This document shows, one piece after another, positions 31,614 to 42,543 of a stretch of 64,000 bases of DNA. The notes beneath the pieces were generated by a model that was not told where the DNA came from, did not search any database, and worked only from the letters and a program-made list of their open reading frames with translations. The position numbers and the translations under genes were made by a program. The first letter of the stretch is position 1. The number at the start of each line of letters is the position of its first letter. Source of the stretch: Leishmania mexicana MHOM/GT/2001/U1103 (Eukaryota > Euglenozoa > Kinetoplastea > Trypanosomatida > Trypanosomatidae); NCBI RefSeq assembly GCF_000234665.1, contig NC_018333.1, forward strand, positions 743,001 through 807,000, given 5' to 3'.

Positions 31614-33313
31614 CATGTATTCTGTCTTGTGGGCTTGCATAGATCTGTGTGTGTCGTGCCGGGGTAAGGCGAAAGGGGAGGAGACTATTGACAATATGTT
31701 GCATCGCTCGTCACCCCAGGTGTGTCTCCTTTGAATAACAGCAAGACACACGCACAAAGACAAGATGAGCGACAGGGTGGGCGAGATAAATACCGAACAA
31801 ACCAAAAACTAAAACAAGAGACGCAGCGCAGACGAGGACTCACACCAGAAGAAGAGCGGGGAGGTAAGCTGAACACCACCGCTGCGTAAGTCGGTATGCC
31901 GCTATCAAGACACAACAGACACACCACGTGTTTCGCTTCCTTGGTCCGATACTCGTTTCTTCTTTTGTTGTTGTTGTTCCCCTTTTGGAAGAGAGAGCGC
32001 ACGGCTACCATCACCGCATGAAACGAAAGGGAAAACGGAACACGTCCATCGTATCCGCGGACACATCGAAAAGAGTACGACCAGTCGACCAGGCATACAC
32101 CTCCGCCCCACCACAGAAAACACACATATGTACACGAGCGAGCAGACAGTCGCCGTGAAAACTCGTTTGTTTTGGCAACAGCAGGGAGAGGCACAGCCAC
32201 AGGTAAGCGCGCAGTCGCACACCCCGCGAACGTGGAAACACAGCACGTGCAAGCGACAACGAGTGACAGAAACTATCAAAACGGGTGAAAAACGGAAAGC
32301 ACAAGAACAATGGCGCCGCCTTCACATCCATGGGCCTCACCGCAGAAGTCGGTGCCGCTGCAACCATCTACTCCCGCTTTTCCCTTTGTGCGTGGCGGCC
32401 TGCGCCCCTCATCAGTGCGAGACCACGAATGCGTGCAGCGGCGAATGCACTGTTTTGTGAAGAGGCAGCACAAGGACCACGGCAGAGAAAGAAGATGTGG
32501 TGCTGAGGAAGAGGAGAAACCTGACGCGAGCGAGGGGGATAGGGTAAGACCGAGGGAAGCTTTGCAAAATCATGGCGCTAACTGCTGATGGCCACCCTTT
32601 TCTGACAAAAAAAAGCCAAAAAGGAAACGAGATAGTGGTAGCTGTAAAACCACACCGATATCTTTGAAACGCTTCGCGGCTAAGCGTGCAAGGGCCATGT
32701 GACAGAAGAGACCCGCGTTCTCTGCTGGTTGTACGCTGCCTAGGGATTCGCCCTTGCTCTCTCCAGCGTACTCGCACATATTCCGCTCATCCACTTCTCG
32801 TTCGGCGCACTTCTTTCTGCTGCCACACTGCAGCCTCGAACTCCCCCCCCTCTCCCCAACAGTCAGCGCTACCGCGCCTTCTAGCCCGAGAGCCGCGGTC
32901 TGGCACAGCTGCGTGGGAGTGTGAGGAACCACACCCTGAGTCTGATAACGAGGGATCAGTCTTTCCGCTTCTGCACCTGAACGTTCCTTGAGACAGTGTG
33001 TCGGCTGGGTGCACCTCGTCGTGCGCATCGTATGCACATGATCCGGGCCCATCAAGCCAGCAAAGTGCCTGCCCGTGTGCACGCGCAATACAGCTGCGTT
33101 TCTATGCGCACTCTAGCAGAAGAAAATGCAGCTCCGTGGCATGTCGTCTTCCCACATGACACGCTACCACCCCTGTGAGCATCTGATTGTCCTGTCCTGT
33201 CCCTCTCCGGGACCCCCGATGGGCAGTCCTGTCTTCAGAGTTCTTTGAGGGGTCGTGCGGCTGGCGCTGCTCCTCGGCGCGGAGACGGGCTGCCAGGATC
33301 TTCGGCCCGTTAA

Positions 33314-33787
33314 GTGCCTCTGCTGCCTAGTTCGCCTTTCACCTCTCAAGCAGTGCAAGACGACGCTTGCAATCGCCTGTTGCCGGATTCGGTGCACCCG
33401 ACATGCTTGACAGTGGTGGTCCTTGTCGCGGTGATGGCTGGTGAAGCGATGCGCCTACACACTCGTTCTGTTCAGCTGGCGTGTCGTCTACGGAAAGAGG
33501 TAAGGAGAGACCACACGGAGCGAGAGGGGTATGGGCATTGCAGCTGCCATGCTGTGCGAGCAGAGGACAGGACAGTCGCCAGAGATTATGCAGATATGGA
33601 GAGTGTGAATGGGTTGTTGGATCATGAGACCGCACACGTCGTAGACATGTCCCTAGACCCTCAGAAGACGGCATGCCGCCTTTTCTCGACGGCAGTTACT
33701 TGCCCAGTCTGCAAAAGCCCAGCAGCGCTTGCGAGGTGCCTGATTTTTCACTACTTTCGGGGATTCGAAACACAGGGAAGAAAATAA
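33314..33787 (+). mobile_element. Possible second LINE remnant, plus strand
   Basis: A plus-strand frame here ends in AVTCPVCKSPAALARCLIFH, whose CPVC starts at 33701. Cys-x2-Cys-x12-His matches the spacing of the finger in the LINE relic at 24987-25052, although the last His is replaced by Phe. The remainder is not recognisable. The piece sits directly beside SIDER-like copy D. The link is suggestive only; chance or an unrelated short gene is possible. Confidence 0.3.
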
Positions 33788-33856
33788 AGGATAAAAGGCA
33801 CTGGTCGCAACCTTAGAACAAGCTTTTTCACCAGAAGATGTACAGTTTTCACCGTA

Positions 33857-34334
33857 TCCATTATGCCACAGCTCATGGCTTGGCCACAACTCTCTACTAC
33901 GTCTCTCTCACGCGACCCATGCGCCTGGTCCAAAGCAGCGCTAGACACGCGCAAAGCACAGCAATGCGGCGACGCAGGCACCAACGAGAACGGCCCCGGT
34001 TTCAAACTCCACCCAGCACACGCGCCTCAGACCCTCCCCTCCCACGCACACACACACACACGAGTAGGCCAGTGGGAGGGGGCCGGGTAACAGATTGCGT
34101 TCGAGTCACACTGACACTCTGCCCATCATGTGGATGGCACAAGTGTGTGCACGGTCGCCGCTCGCTCCGGCAAAACACCATCCATCACCTGGCCGCCAAC
34201 ATCCGCAGCAATACATCGCTCCGGCATCCCTACGTCGTCGGCACTTGGACCCTGTGTCAAAGCCAGACGTGGCTTGGGATCAGCAGGGGATATAGGGTCG
34301 GGAAGGGGGGGAGGCTGCCTGACTTCTTCTCCGC
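33857..34334 (-). mobile_element. SIDER-like retroposon copy D
   Basis: A 478-bp copy sharing its low-coordinate terminus (from TCCATTATGCCACAGCTC) with copy A and its body with copies B and C. It has the CA tract and the block containing ATCATGTGGATGGC. It diverges after CTTCTCCGC, losing the last 60 bp or so seen in B and C. It lies in the presumed 3' UTR of RRM gene 2. Confidence 0.75.
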
Positions 34335-34912
34335 CACGGGGATGGGGTGTGGTGGAGGGGGGGGGGGGCTCCTGCACGATTGCAAGAACAAAGCGTTCAG
34401 AACTTGAACAATAGTCACCACGGCGAAAAAGTTGCTCATAAAGAGGCGGTTGCAAGGGGGAAAAAGAAAAGAGCGAATCGAATGAAAAAGCATGATGACA
34501 GTTTTGCTAGATGAACGAAATAGCAACCACCCACGCGGAATCTGCGAACAGGTGTGTGTAGAGAAAGCAAACGCGCACGAAAAGGGAAAGGAACCCATTC
34601 GATGGAGAGGAGAAGCGCAGTCTTTTGCTAGGCCTTCAACGTCAACTCAAGCGGACACACCCACAGGACTCAGCTGCACCAGCAACAATAGGCTCAACAA
34701 AAAACAGAAAGAACTGAAGGTAGAAAGTTGGCGCACGGAGTACACCCCCTCTCACCTTCATGCATCCCCACGAACACAGTCGCAGCGCTACTGAATAATA
34801 ATAATAAGGGCAAGCCCCGTAAAAGGCCAGCGCCAATCCTTGCAAGCACAGGAAGACGAAAGCGGAGGGAAGGGGAACGAAAGGAGAAAAAAAAGGCAAC
34901 AGCCTCTACACA

Positions 34913-34930
34913 CAGACAGACAGACAGACA
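34913..34930. repeat. (CAGA)n tetranucleotide repeat
   Basis: About four and a half CAGA units lie in an A/G-rich stretch of the spacer between the RRM genes. Confidence 0.85.
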
Positions 34931-35945
34931 TACACAAAGAAAATAATCTATCTGGCGCAAAAGGCAAAGAAAGAAAAAAACAAAACAAAACACAGAAAGC
35001 ACAAACGGGTACAGAGAACCACGCAGAGTATGTGTGAGGCACGTGGGTGGCGCCGGAAGAAGAAGAAACACACACCCACACACAGACTTGGAGGGACGAA
35101 ACAGAGAAAGCAATACAGAGCACCACACCCTCAGATCCATCCACAAGTAAGCTGGCCGTGCGAATGCAGCCTATGGGCACGCCATGCGAAGACGGAGGGG
35201 TGAGGGTGGGAGAGAAGAGAGATCTGAGAAAGATGTAGAGAGCGAGGGAAGAACACAAGCGTAGAAACGCAGAAGAGGAGCACAGAGACAGAATGGATTT
35301 TTTTCTTCCTTTTACCGAGGCAGTTCCCACTCCCCACCCCCCAAAAAAAAAGACAGACAGGGGACGGAAGACCCAGAGGAGAGGGCCACAAACCAAACCC
35401 AACAACAACAAAAGAAAAGGCAGTGTGTCATGGGGTGAGGGAGCTGAGCGGACCAGAGTGCGCAGGTAGATGACTCTCCTTTTGATACTCAAGCACATGA
35501 AAAGAGCATAAGGCAGTAGCAAGACGAAAAAAAAACGAGAAAAATGGAAGGCTGCACCACTCCTTCCGGCGAGGGCGGAGGCACAAGTGATCTTTTTTTT
35601 CTTCGACGGGGTGAAACCATGGCGACACGCGCTAGCCTCTTGTGTGCAGAGCTGCACGTACGCAAGATCGTATACCCGCAGCTTAAATACCCGAGGAAAT
35701 GCTGCAGTTGGCGCGCCTAGAGGTGGTAGTGGATAGTGGAACCCGTTGGGGGTGAGTGGGAAAGACAGTCCGTCAGAGAAGAGAATCGAAAAAAGAAAAG
35801 TAGACGGTGATCTCAGCCATCAACGTTGTGTCACACTGCTACTCGTGATTCCAACCTTTTAGCTCACCTGTGTTCGCCTTGGCCATTGCGCAGTAGTCGT
35901 GTTCGTGCACGCGTGCACTTGACACAGTGCTCACTACAGCCACAT

Positions 35946-37457
35946 CTAGTACCACCCCACTCCTGGTCCACGTAGGCCGGTGATCACGCTTCCCTCGGCG
36001 CTCGTGCTCTGTAGAGCGTGCACACGAACGCCGTCCTCCTTGTTGGGGCCGGCGACGCTTGCCTCACCGAGAACCTCATCCTCAGCGTCGTAGTGGGGAG
36101 GGACGACTTGAAGTGGTTCTGTATAGACAGCATCAATGCACGGGCCGAAGGAGTTCATTGAGCCAGTGGATCCGTTCGTGTAGGCTGCTTGGTTGCTGCT
36201 CATACCCAACAGGCTCTTCGGCTGTGAGCCCGCCAGCATCGGTACAAAACCCGACGTCGGAGACGTGAATGGCTCGCAGTTCATGTTCATGGCGTCAGGA
36301 GCTAGCATGTACTGAAGCCCATTCTCCATAAGCACCATGGTCGCGTTCGAGGAGGGACTCAGCAGAGAAAAGTTCGGCTTGGCAGCGGCGTCTGTTGTCT
36401 GCATCGGTGGGTTCAGCAGCAGAATCGGTGCCGACTGCGTGGCGGGGGCAAAGCTGTAGGACGGCATTGGGGAGCTGAATGACGGCGCAGGGATGAAAAT
36501 CTGCTGCCCGCTCTCGCCAACCGTGTAGCAGTAGCCCGGCGTCGGCTGCAGCAGCTGCGGTGGCATGGAGAAGGCTGCCGTCGGAGTGTGCTCCGTGACG
36601 TCCGTTATGGCAGGCAGGAACGGCGGTAGCGGTGGTGGTGGCGGTGGGGCACTCGCAGGTGTCAGGCTCGGCACGGCGGTAGCGATGCCACCGGTGCCGT
36701 TGCGACGCGGACCGGCGGTGCTCTTCGACGACGTTTTCGGCTCCACAGTCCTGTTTGAGCTGCCGCCGTGACTGTTAGAAGGACCATTCTCGTTGCTTAG
36801 CGTTGTGGAAGAGGTGTGAAGCGATCCAGAGTTCTCGTGGTGGCTGTGCGGTGGCGGAAAGATGCACCCGCTGTTCGGGGCGTGCGTCTGCATTCCGTCA
36901 CGACGGCGCCGCCGCTCCTTCTTGGCGTCATCGCTGTCCTCGAACTTCGCGAGGATCGGCGCCGAGCCGTGGAAATAGGTATTGTTGCCGTGGAGCTTTG
37001 CTAGAGCATTCTTGGCATCCTCGACGGTCTCGTACTCGGCGTAGACGACCCACACGGGATTGCCATAATGGTCCTCACGCATGGCGAAGTAGATCAAGTT
37101 TCCAAAGGTCTTCAGGAAACGCTCCACCTTTTCCTGCCCAACACTCATCGGGATATTGCGGATATAGAGCGCGTTGCTCTCTTCGGTAAAGATCTTACCA
37201 TTGTGGTTGGAAGGGTAGATCACCAGCGTGAAACTGTGGCCACACGCACGTGTCATCTTACGATTCAGTGCTTTATACGCCTTGGCTCCCTTCTCCTCCT
37301 CGTCAAAAAGCACAAAACCAAATCCCTTGCTCTTGCCGGTCGCGGCGTCCAGCATAATCTTAGCGCTGGAGGGGCCGAACTCGGTGAAGATATGGAGAAG
37401 GTCCGCATCGTTAATGTTGCGCGGCAGTTTCGCCACAAACAAGTTTTGGAGAGACAT
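35946..37457 (-). CDS. RNA-binding protein with two RRM domains (paralogue 2)
   Basis: The protein is 503 aa from the ATG at 37457. RRM1 (about 5-82) has LFVAKLP (6-12) and KGFGFVLF (44-51). RRM2 (about 96-172) has LYIRNIP and a weak RNP1 around PVWVVYAEY. A KKERRRRR basic patch is followed by a low-complexity tail with poly-Pro. Size, domain order and both RRMs match the gene at 29387-30892, so the pair arose by duplication; the tails have diverged almost completely. The open frame continues upstream to 37811, but a textbook acceptor at 37500-37501 supports the internal ATG, giving a 42-nt 5' UTR. The role is probably mRNA regulation in the cytoplasm, targets unknown. Its own upstream flank is the largest gene-free block in the window. 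Confidence 0.92.
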   Translation of the reverse strand: MSLQNLFVAKLPRNINDADLLHIFTEFGPSSAKIMLDAATGKSKGFGFVLFDEEEKGAKAYKALNRKMTRACGHSFTLVIYPSNHNGKIFTEESNALYIRNIPMSVGQEKVERFLKTFGNLIYFAMREDHYGNPVWVVYAEYETVEDAKNALAKLHGNNTYFHGSAPILAKFEDSDDAKKERRRRRDGMQTHAPNSGCIFPPPHSHHENSGSLHTSSTTLSNENGPSNSHGGSSNRTVEPKTSSKSTAGPRRNGTGGIATAVPSLTPASAPPPPPPLPPFLPAITDVTEHTPTAAFSMPPQLLQPTPGYCYTVGESGQQIFIPAPSFSSPMPSYSFAPATQSAPILLLNPPMQTTDAAAKPNFSLLSPSSNATMVLMENGLQYMLAPDAMNMNCEPFTSPTSGFVPMLAGSQPKSLLGMSSNQAAYTNGSTGSMNSFGPCIDAVYTEPLQVVPPHYDAEDEVLGEASVAGPNKEDGVRVHALQSTSAEGSVITGLRGPGVGWY

Positions 37458-37499
37458 GGGTACTCGTTCAGTGGGACAGGATGTGTTGTACGTTTCGTG

Positions 37500-37550
37500 C
37501 TGCAAATGCAACAAGAACAACAACAAAAAGAGACAATGGAAGGGAGGGTG
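37500..37550 (-). promoter_or_regulatory. Predicted spliced-leader acceptor for RRM gene 2
   Basis: The minus strand reads a T-rich tract (TTTTTGTTGTTGTTCTTGTT) and then GCATTTGCAG, with the AG at 37501-37500 and no earlier AG. The 5' UTR would be 42 nt. This is the clearest acceptor in the window and fixes the start at 37457. Confidence 0.7.
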
Positions 37551-39893
37551 TAATAGAGGTAACTTTTCTTTTCCCCCGAAGCTTCTGCTGCGCAAGTACC
37601 AGGCGCTTCTCAAGTTGCAGGCTGAAGTAGCGAGGGAAGAGAAGCCGAGACACACACACACACACGCACACAGACAGACAGAGAGGGAGGGAGGAGCAGA
37701 GCAGACCGTGAAAAGGAAAAACAAACAGATACAAACAAACGTAGGGCACGTGCAAGTCACACTAGTGGCTGCCAAGAAAGTCCGGTACACAAACAACACA
37801 CACACACACACAACGCAAATAGCGTGAGGCTGAGGGAGAATAAAGAGGGCGGCTTTCTGTTTCTATGGCGGCGCCTGTACGTGTGTAACGGGGAAGGGAA
37901 AGCAGATGGAGAAGAAGAGAGCAGCGTCACCGTATCTTTGACGGGCAGATCACACCAAAATGCAGTGAATCGCAGAAAACAAATAGAGGTACCAAAAGAG
38001 AGGAGAATGTGAATCAACAAGGTGAAGAGACACAATCACGCGCAGGGACAAGAAGTGCGGTGAGCAGAAAAATAAATAGTGCACTCACGCCGGCAGAGAG
38101 ATCCAGGGAGGAGGAAGGAGAGGGGGCGGGGGAATATACTCGTGAGCAAGATGAGATACCGGAGCAAAACAGCAGACTGAGGGAGGGAGGGAGAGAGGGG
38201 GGCAGATGCACGAAGATCAAAGGACGAACAACAAAACGTAACACAGCTCGAGAGTAGACCAACGATTGAGTGTCTTACGTCTGGGCGCGGAGAGACAGAG
38301 GAGAAGGGGAGGAAAAAAAGGGAGTCGAGACACTAGAAATACGAAAGCAGTAACAAAAAAAGAAAGATAAACTAGAAATAGCCACTAGATGGAAAATAAT
38401 GCGCTCCCGGTGAGCGCTTGCGATTTGCCTTGCTGTCCTGTACCCGATTCGGCCGATACGCACAGGCAAAGTATGGTGGGCACCTTTTGGAGAGCGTGGG
38501 CACCAACAACCCTACAATGGGCAATGGGAAGTTAAAGGAGGGTACTCTGGACAGGCGCGAACGAAAGTACACACGCACACACACACACAAAAAAAAACAA
38601 TAACAGAAAACCGGAATGCAAACGATAAAGGATGCGGGGTAAAAGAACAGACACAGTGGGAGCAGTGATAGCAAAAAAAAAAACTGTGGAAAAAAAAAAC
38701 GACACCGGAAAAGAGACTGAGAGCGTACACCAAGGCCACTAGGGGGGAGGAGGAGGAGGAGGGGGACAGGAGAAGACAGAAAATAAAGGGCGTACAGTAG
38801 AGAGATGGAGCCCACGTAACACGAGAAAGAGGTAGAAATTAGGAGAGCGACACAAATAGAATGCCGTACAGAAACGAAAAAAAAAAGATCAAGAAGCGAA
38901 GGAACGAGAGAGAGAGACGCCCAAGAACCACCACCACAACACAACAAAAGAGGAGGAGGCGGAGGGGCAAACGAAAATGGTTTATTCTTTTTTTTTGATG
39001 CTAGGAGCGGAAAACATGCAGAGAGGGAGCAACGAAAGCACAGAGAAGTTGAGCTGGGTGGGTTTGTCACAGGCAAGCGCGAAAATGAAAGGGGCAGCAG
39101 ATGGAGAAACGAGAAGTACCAATCGCGGGCGGTGTTCTAAAGCAAGTCTTTTGAGAGTGATAATGAGCCCAATACGTAGTTGAAGGTCCTTGTATAGGCA
39201 CTAGGGAGGGAGGTGGCACACACATACAGACTCAGTTTCCCATAGATGAATGCACAGCAGGACACACTCAAGAAACAATACAACAACGACAAAAAGCGAA
39301 AGTGTAGTGATAGCCACGAAGGAGTAGGCGCGAGCGAGAAATAACGCACTGACTGCAGCAGTGACCACACAACCGAGAGTGAGAATAAAAAAGTTGATTC
39401 ACACGTTCTTTTTTTTTAATTATTCGATCAACCGGTTTTCGTCTGCCGAAATCCTGTAGCGTGCTCGCTGACAGAGAGGGAGAAGAGAAAACAGAAAACT
39501 AAAAAAAGCTCGGTGGGGAGTGGGGGGAGGGAGGGAGGGAGAGAGGGAGTCACACACAAAAAAGAGAAAATCGAACACAAAGTGATACTGTACACTAGCA
39601 ACACAGGAAGACTGGGGAAGGGGAAGACGAGTGCGCCGCCGGTTTTCCGTTCTCTGTTATTGTATTCCTTTTTTTGTTTGTTTGTTTTTTTTGCTGTTTG
39701 TTGCGGTTGTTGTCTCTTCGTCACCCGTGCCGCCGGCAGTTTTCTGTTTTTTTTTTGCTTTTTTCTGTTCACTTCGGCTACGTGAAGGAAAGCGAAAAAG
39801 TGACAAGAAAAGGAGAAAACAACAGAAAACGAGACGGTGTCGTCACACACACCTTTTTTTTCTCTTTCGTCTCTTTTCGCGCTGCGGGGGTGA

Positions 39894-39913
39894 AGGCGGC
39901 GGCGGCGGCGGCG
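39894..39913. repeat. (GGC)n trinucleotide run
   Basis: About six GGC units followed by a G run, within the gene-free block. Confidence 0.85.
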
Positions 39914-42526
39914 GGGGGGGAGAGAGGGGTAACAACAACAAAAAAAAGGTTTGCCTTTTGACGTTGTTGTGTTTGTGGATGCGCCGTAAAACGACCCCAG
40001 CCAGCAGAGCAGAATAGGTAAGCGAGAAAGCTTCGTCTGAGAGTCAGACTTGAATTATTAACAGCCCGTGGAGAGGGAGGGGGGGGGGCGTGGGCGGGGT
40101 TAACAGAGGTGAAGCAAGGAAACACACGAACAGAGAAGGGGGAAAACGACGAAGGCAGGTGCGTGGGACTGCAGAAAGATTTGAAGATCAAAAAGCTATA
40201 TGTGAGAGAACAAGATAGAGAGAGGGAGAGAGGTTCACTGAGGAAGCTGGTATCAAGTACGAGACACCGTACAACGAGGTGGGGTAGGAGAAACGGGGGA
40301 AATATGGAAAGATGTAATGAGACAGCCAAAGATGGAGGCTAGCGTTCGATTCCCTCTCTTTTTCCGGTTACAGATAAAGAGAGTGCAAAAAAGAAAGCAG
40401 ATAAATGAGAGGTAAGGGCTGGATAGCCACACCTAACCTTTACGACGTCGAGACGATCGGTGGCAAAACTTCAGGGTGGTGGCGTACAACTTAATACATA
40501 AGAAATAAAGAGTGAAAAAAAGAGTCTTGGTCAGTCGTGGAGGCGACGTGAAAACTTCGTTGTTGCTGATTTTTTTTGACGGTATGTTTTGCTCGTTCGA
40601 GTAGTTTGTCCTTTTTTCGTGTGTGTGTGTGTGCGTGCGTGCGCGCGTGTGTAGTTTCAATGCCGCCCCTGATTCAGTTTTTCGCGCCAACAAAGACAAC
40701 GTAGAATCGAACACCACGTCCTCTCTTGCCGACAGTGAGTTGCAGGATACACACACATACACACACGCCAAGACCTCTCAGTCAGTTCGGCAAAACAAAC
40801 TGACAAAAATAGTTGCGTCAATTGGAGTGTGTGGGTGAGAGAGGGAGGGGGGAAGAAGGGGGAAGGAGTGCTTTTCGCGTGGCAGAATACTGAGAAGAGG
40901 TTACAGCGCAGCGAAAGAAAAGCGAACACCAGACTCGTGTCGCTGTGGGATGTGGGGCAACTTGTTTTCTTTTTCTTTTCGATGACCCTTTTTTTTCCTA
41001 TGTCACCTCGCCACCTTGCAGTTACCGAGGGTGCTTGTCACGCGAAAGAGGTATCGGAGTCGTTGGCACGGCTTAGAGATCTGCAAGCACCGTTGGAGGG
41101 AACTGGAGGCAACAATGATGATGTGGAGTCACGCAGAGGACAAAAAGGGGTGGGGGGAATGGGCGGAGCGTAAAAAGAATTTGAGCTACGGAGGGGTTAG
41201 AAAGAACAGAGGAGGAAAAAGGTTTTCCTCTTTGTTTTGTCTTTTGACGGATCGAGGGTAATCGCGAGATCGGAAAAGGGGGAGAGGGAGGGGGGACGGG
41301 GAGGGAAGAGAAGAAGCAAAGAAAAAACGGAAGAATAAGAAAAGACACGAAAGGCTAAAGCGAGGCCAGAGAAGGGAAGAGATATCCAGCGGTCTGCAGG
41401 GAGTCGTGGTGAGGTTGCTTCGTGGGCGAAGTGATATGTGAGGGTGGTGGTCGGATCGACCGCACGCCATTTCATGGAAAAAGGGGTGTGAGCACGTGTG
41501 TGCGTATTTTCGGGAGAGGGGAGTAGAGATCGAGGAGGAGGCGATGCGCGAGGGAAGGCAAAGAGAAAACACATCAAGGGAGGGGGCGTGCTGTTTTCCG
41601 CAGCGCCGGCAGCGGAAGATGAGGTTTGAGCCCAGCATGTTGAGCATCTCCCAGGTTGGTGAGAATACCGAACACGGAGGACAGCTATTAGGAACCTTTG
41701 TGGCTGGAAAAAAAATTCAACGTTACATGAAGCATCGTGCGCTCACCCAATACTAAAAAATACGCAGGAGCCAATGTTCCATACAAGAGGGACCGACCCT
41801 TGGATATTAAGAAGCGAGCTCAAAGTTCGAGAAGCTGCACACGCAATGCGTGTGTCTGACATGTCGAGCGGCATCTCTCCACCCCGCCCATGTATTCTCT
41901 CACTCGTTCTTTCGGGCGATCGTTGCATGGTTGACATGCTTCGTTTCTTTTGTCTTTGCTTTCCACAATTTCCTGCTGCCGTCGGATATATATAGAGAGA
42001 GATATGTATCGTTTGTTTTTTTGTCTGGAGGGGGGAGGGCGGAGGGGAGACGCCGTCATCACGTACCCGCCTGAAACGATGCGAAATGATAGAGAACAAA
42101 GAAAGAGATGGAGATGCAGCGGAGGAGATTGGTAGTGGTGGCGGGAGGGGAGAAAGATCGCTTCCAGTGCCGCGATGAGAAGGGGTGGTGAGGACAGACG
42201 TGGAGGCTGGGAAAGGGTCGAGGGTAGGCCTGAAACAACAGCAATCAACAAAACGGCTAACGAAGAAGAACAGTAACGACAAACCCGAAAGTTGCCAAAC
42301 CATCTAGGGGCCACACCCAACACGCACCACCGAGAGCGTGCCATCCGCACGAGTGAGAACGGTCTCTCGCATGGGCCAACTAAGATGATGAGAGAGAGAG
42401 AGAGCAGAGAGGTCGTTCAAGCTGGTTTCGTTGCTTTTCACAATGTTTGTGAGCGCCACACTTCTTTTGCCTTTCCTCGGATGTGTGCACGTGTCTTTCA
42501 CTGTTGCCGGCTCAACGTGGTGTCGT

Positions 42527-42543
42527 TGTGTGTGTGTGTGTGT
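42527..42543. repeat. (TG)n microsatellite
   Basis: About eight TG units in the gene-free block. Confidence 0.9.

Larger units (their letters stand above)
30893..35945 (-). other. 5.1-kb spacer between the two RRM genes
   Basis: No intact gene was recognised. It contains (CA)n and (AT)n runs at 31582-31613, a possible LINE fragment on the plus strand at 33314-33787, SIDER-like copy D, a (CAGA)n run at 34913-34930 and long A/G-rich plus-strand stretches. Most of it is probably 3' UTR of the RRM gene ending at 35946. A minus-strand frame of 289 codons at 34788-35657 is Phe/Leu/Ser-rich because of pyrimidine bias and was not called. Confidence 0.65.

Noticed and set aside
34788..35657. 289-codon minus-strand frame rich in Phe, Leu and Ser
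   Set aside because: Low-complexity translation of a pyrimidine-rich strand, without a domain or a plausible start.
38372..39076. 234-codon hydrophobic minus-strand frame resembling a membrane protein
   Set aside because: Hydrophobicity comes from T/C-rich composition; neighbouring frames look alike, so strand bias explains it.
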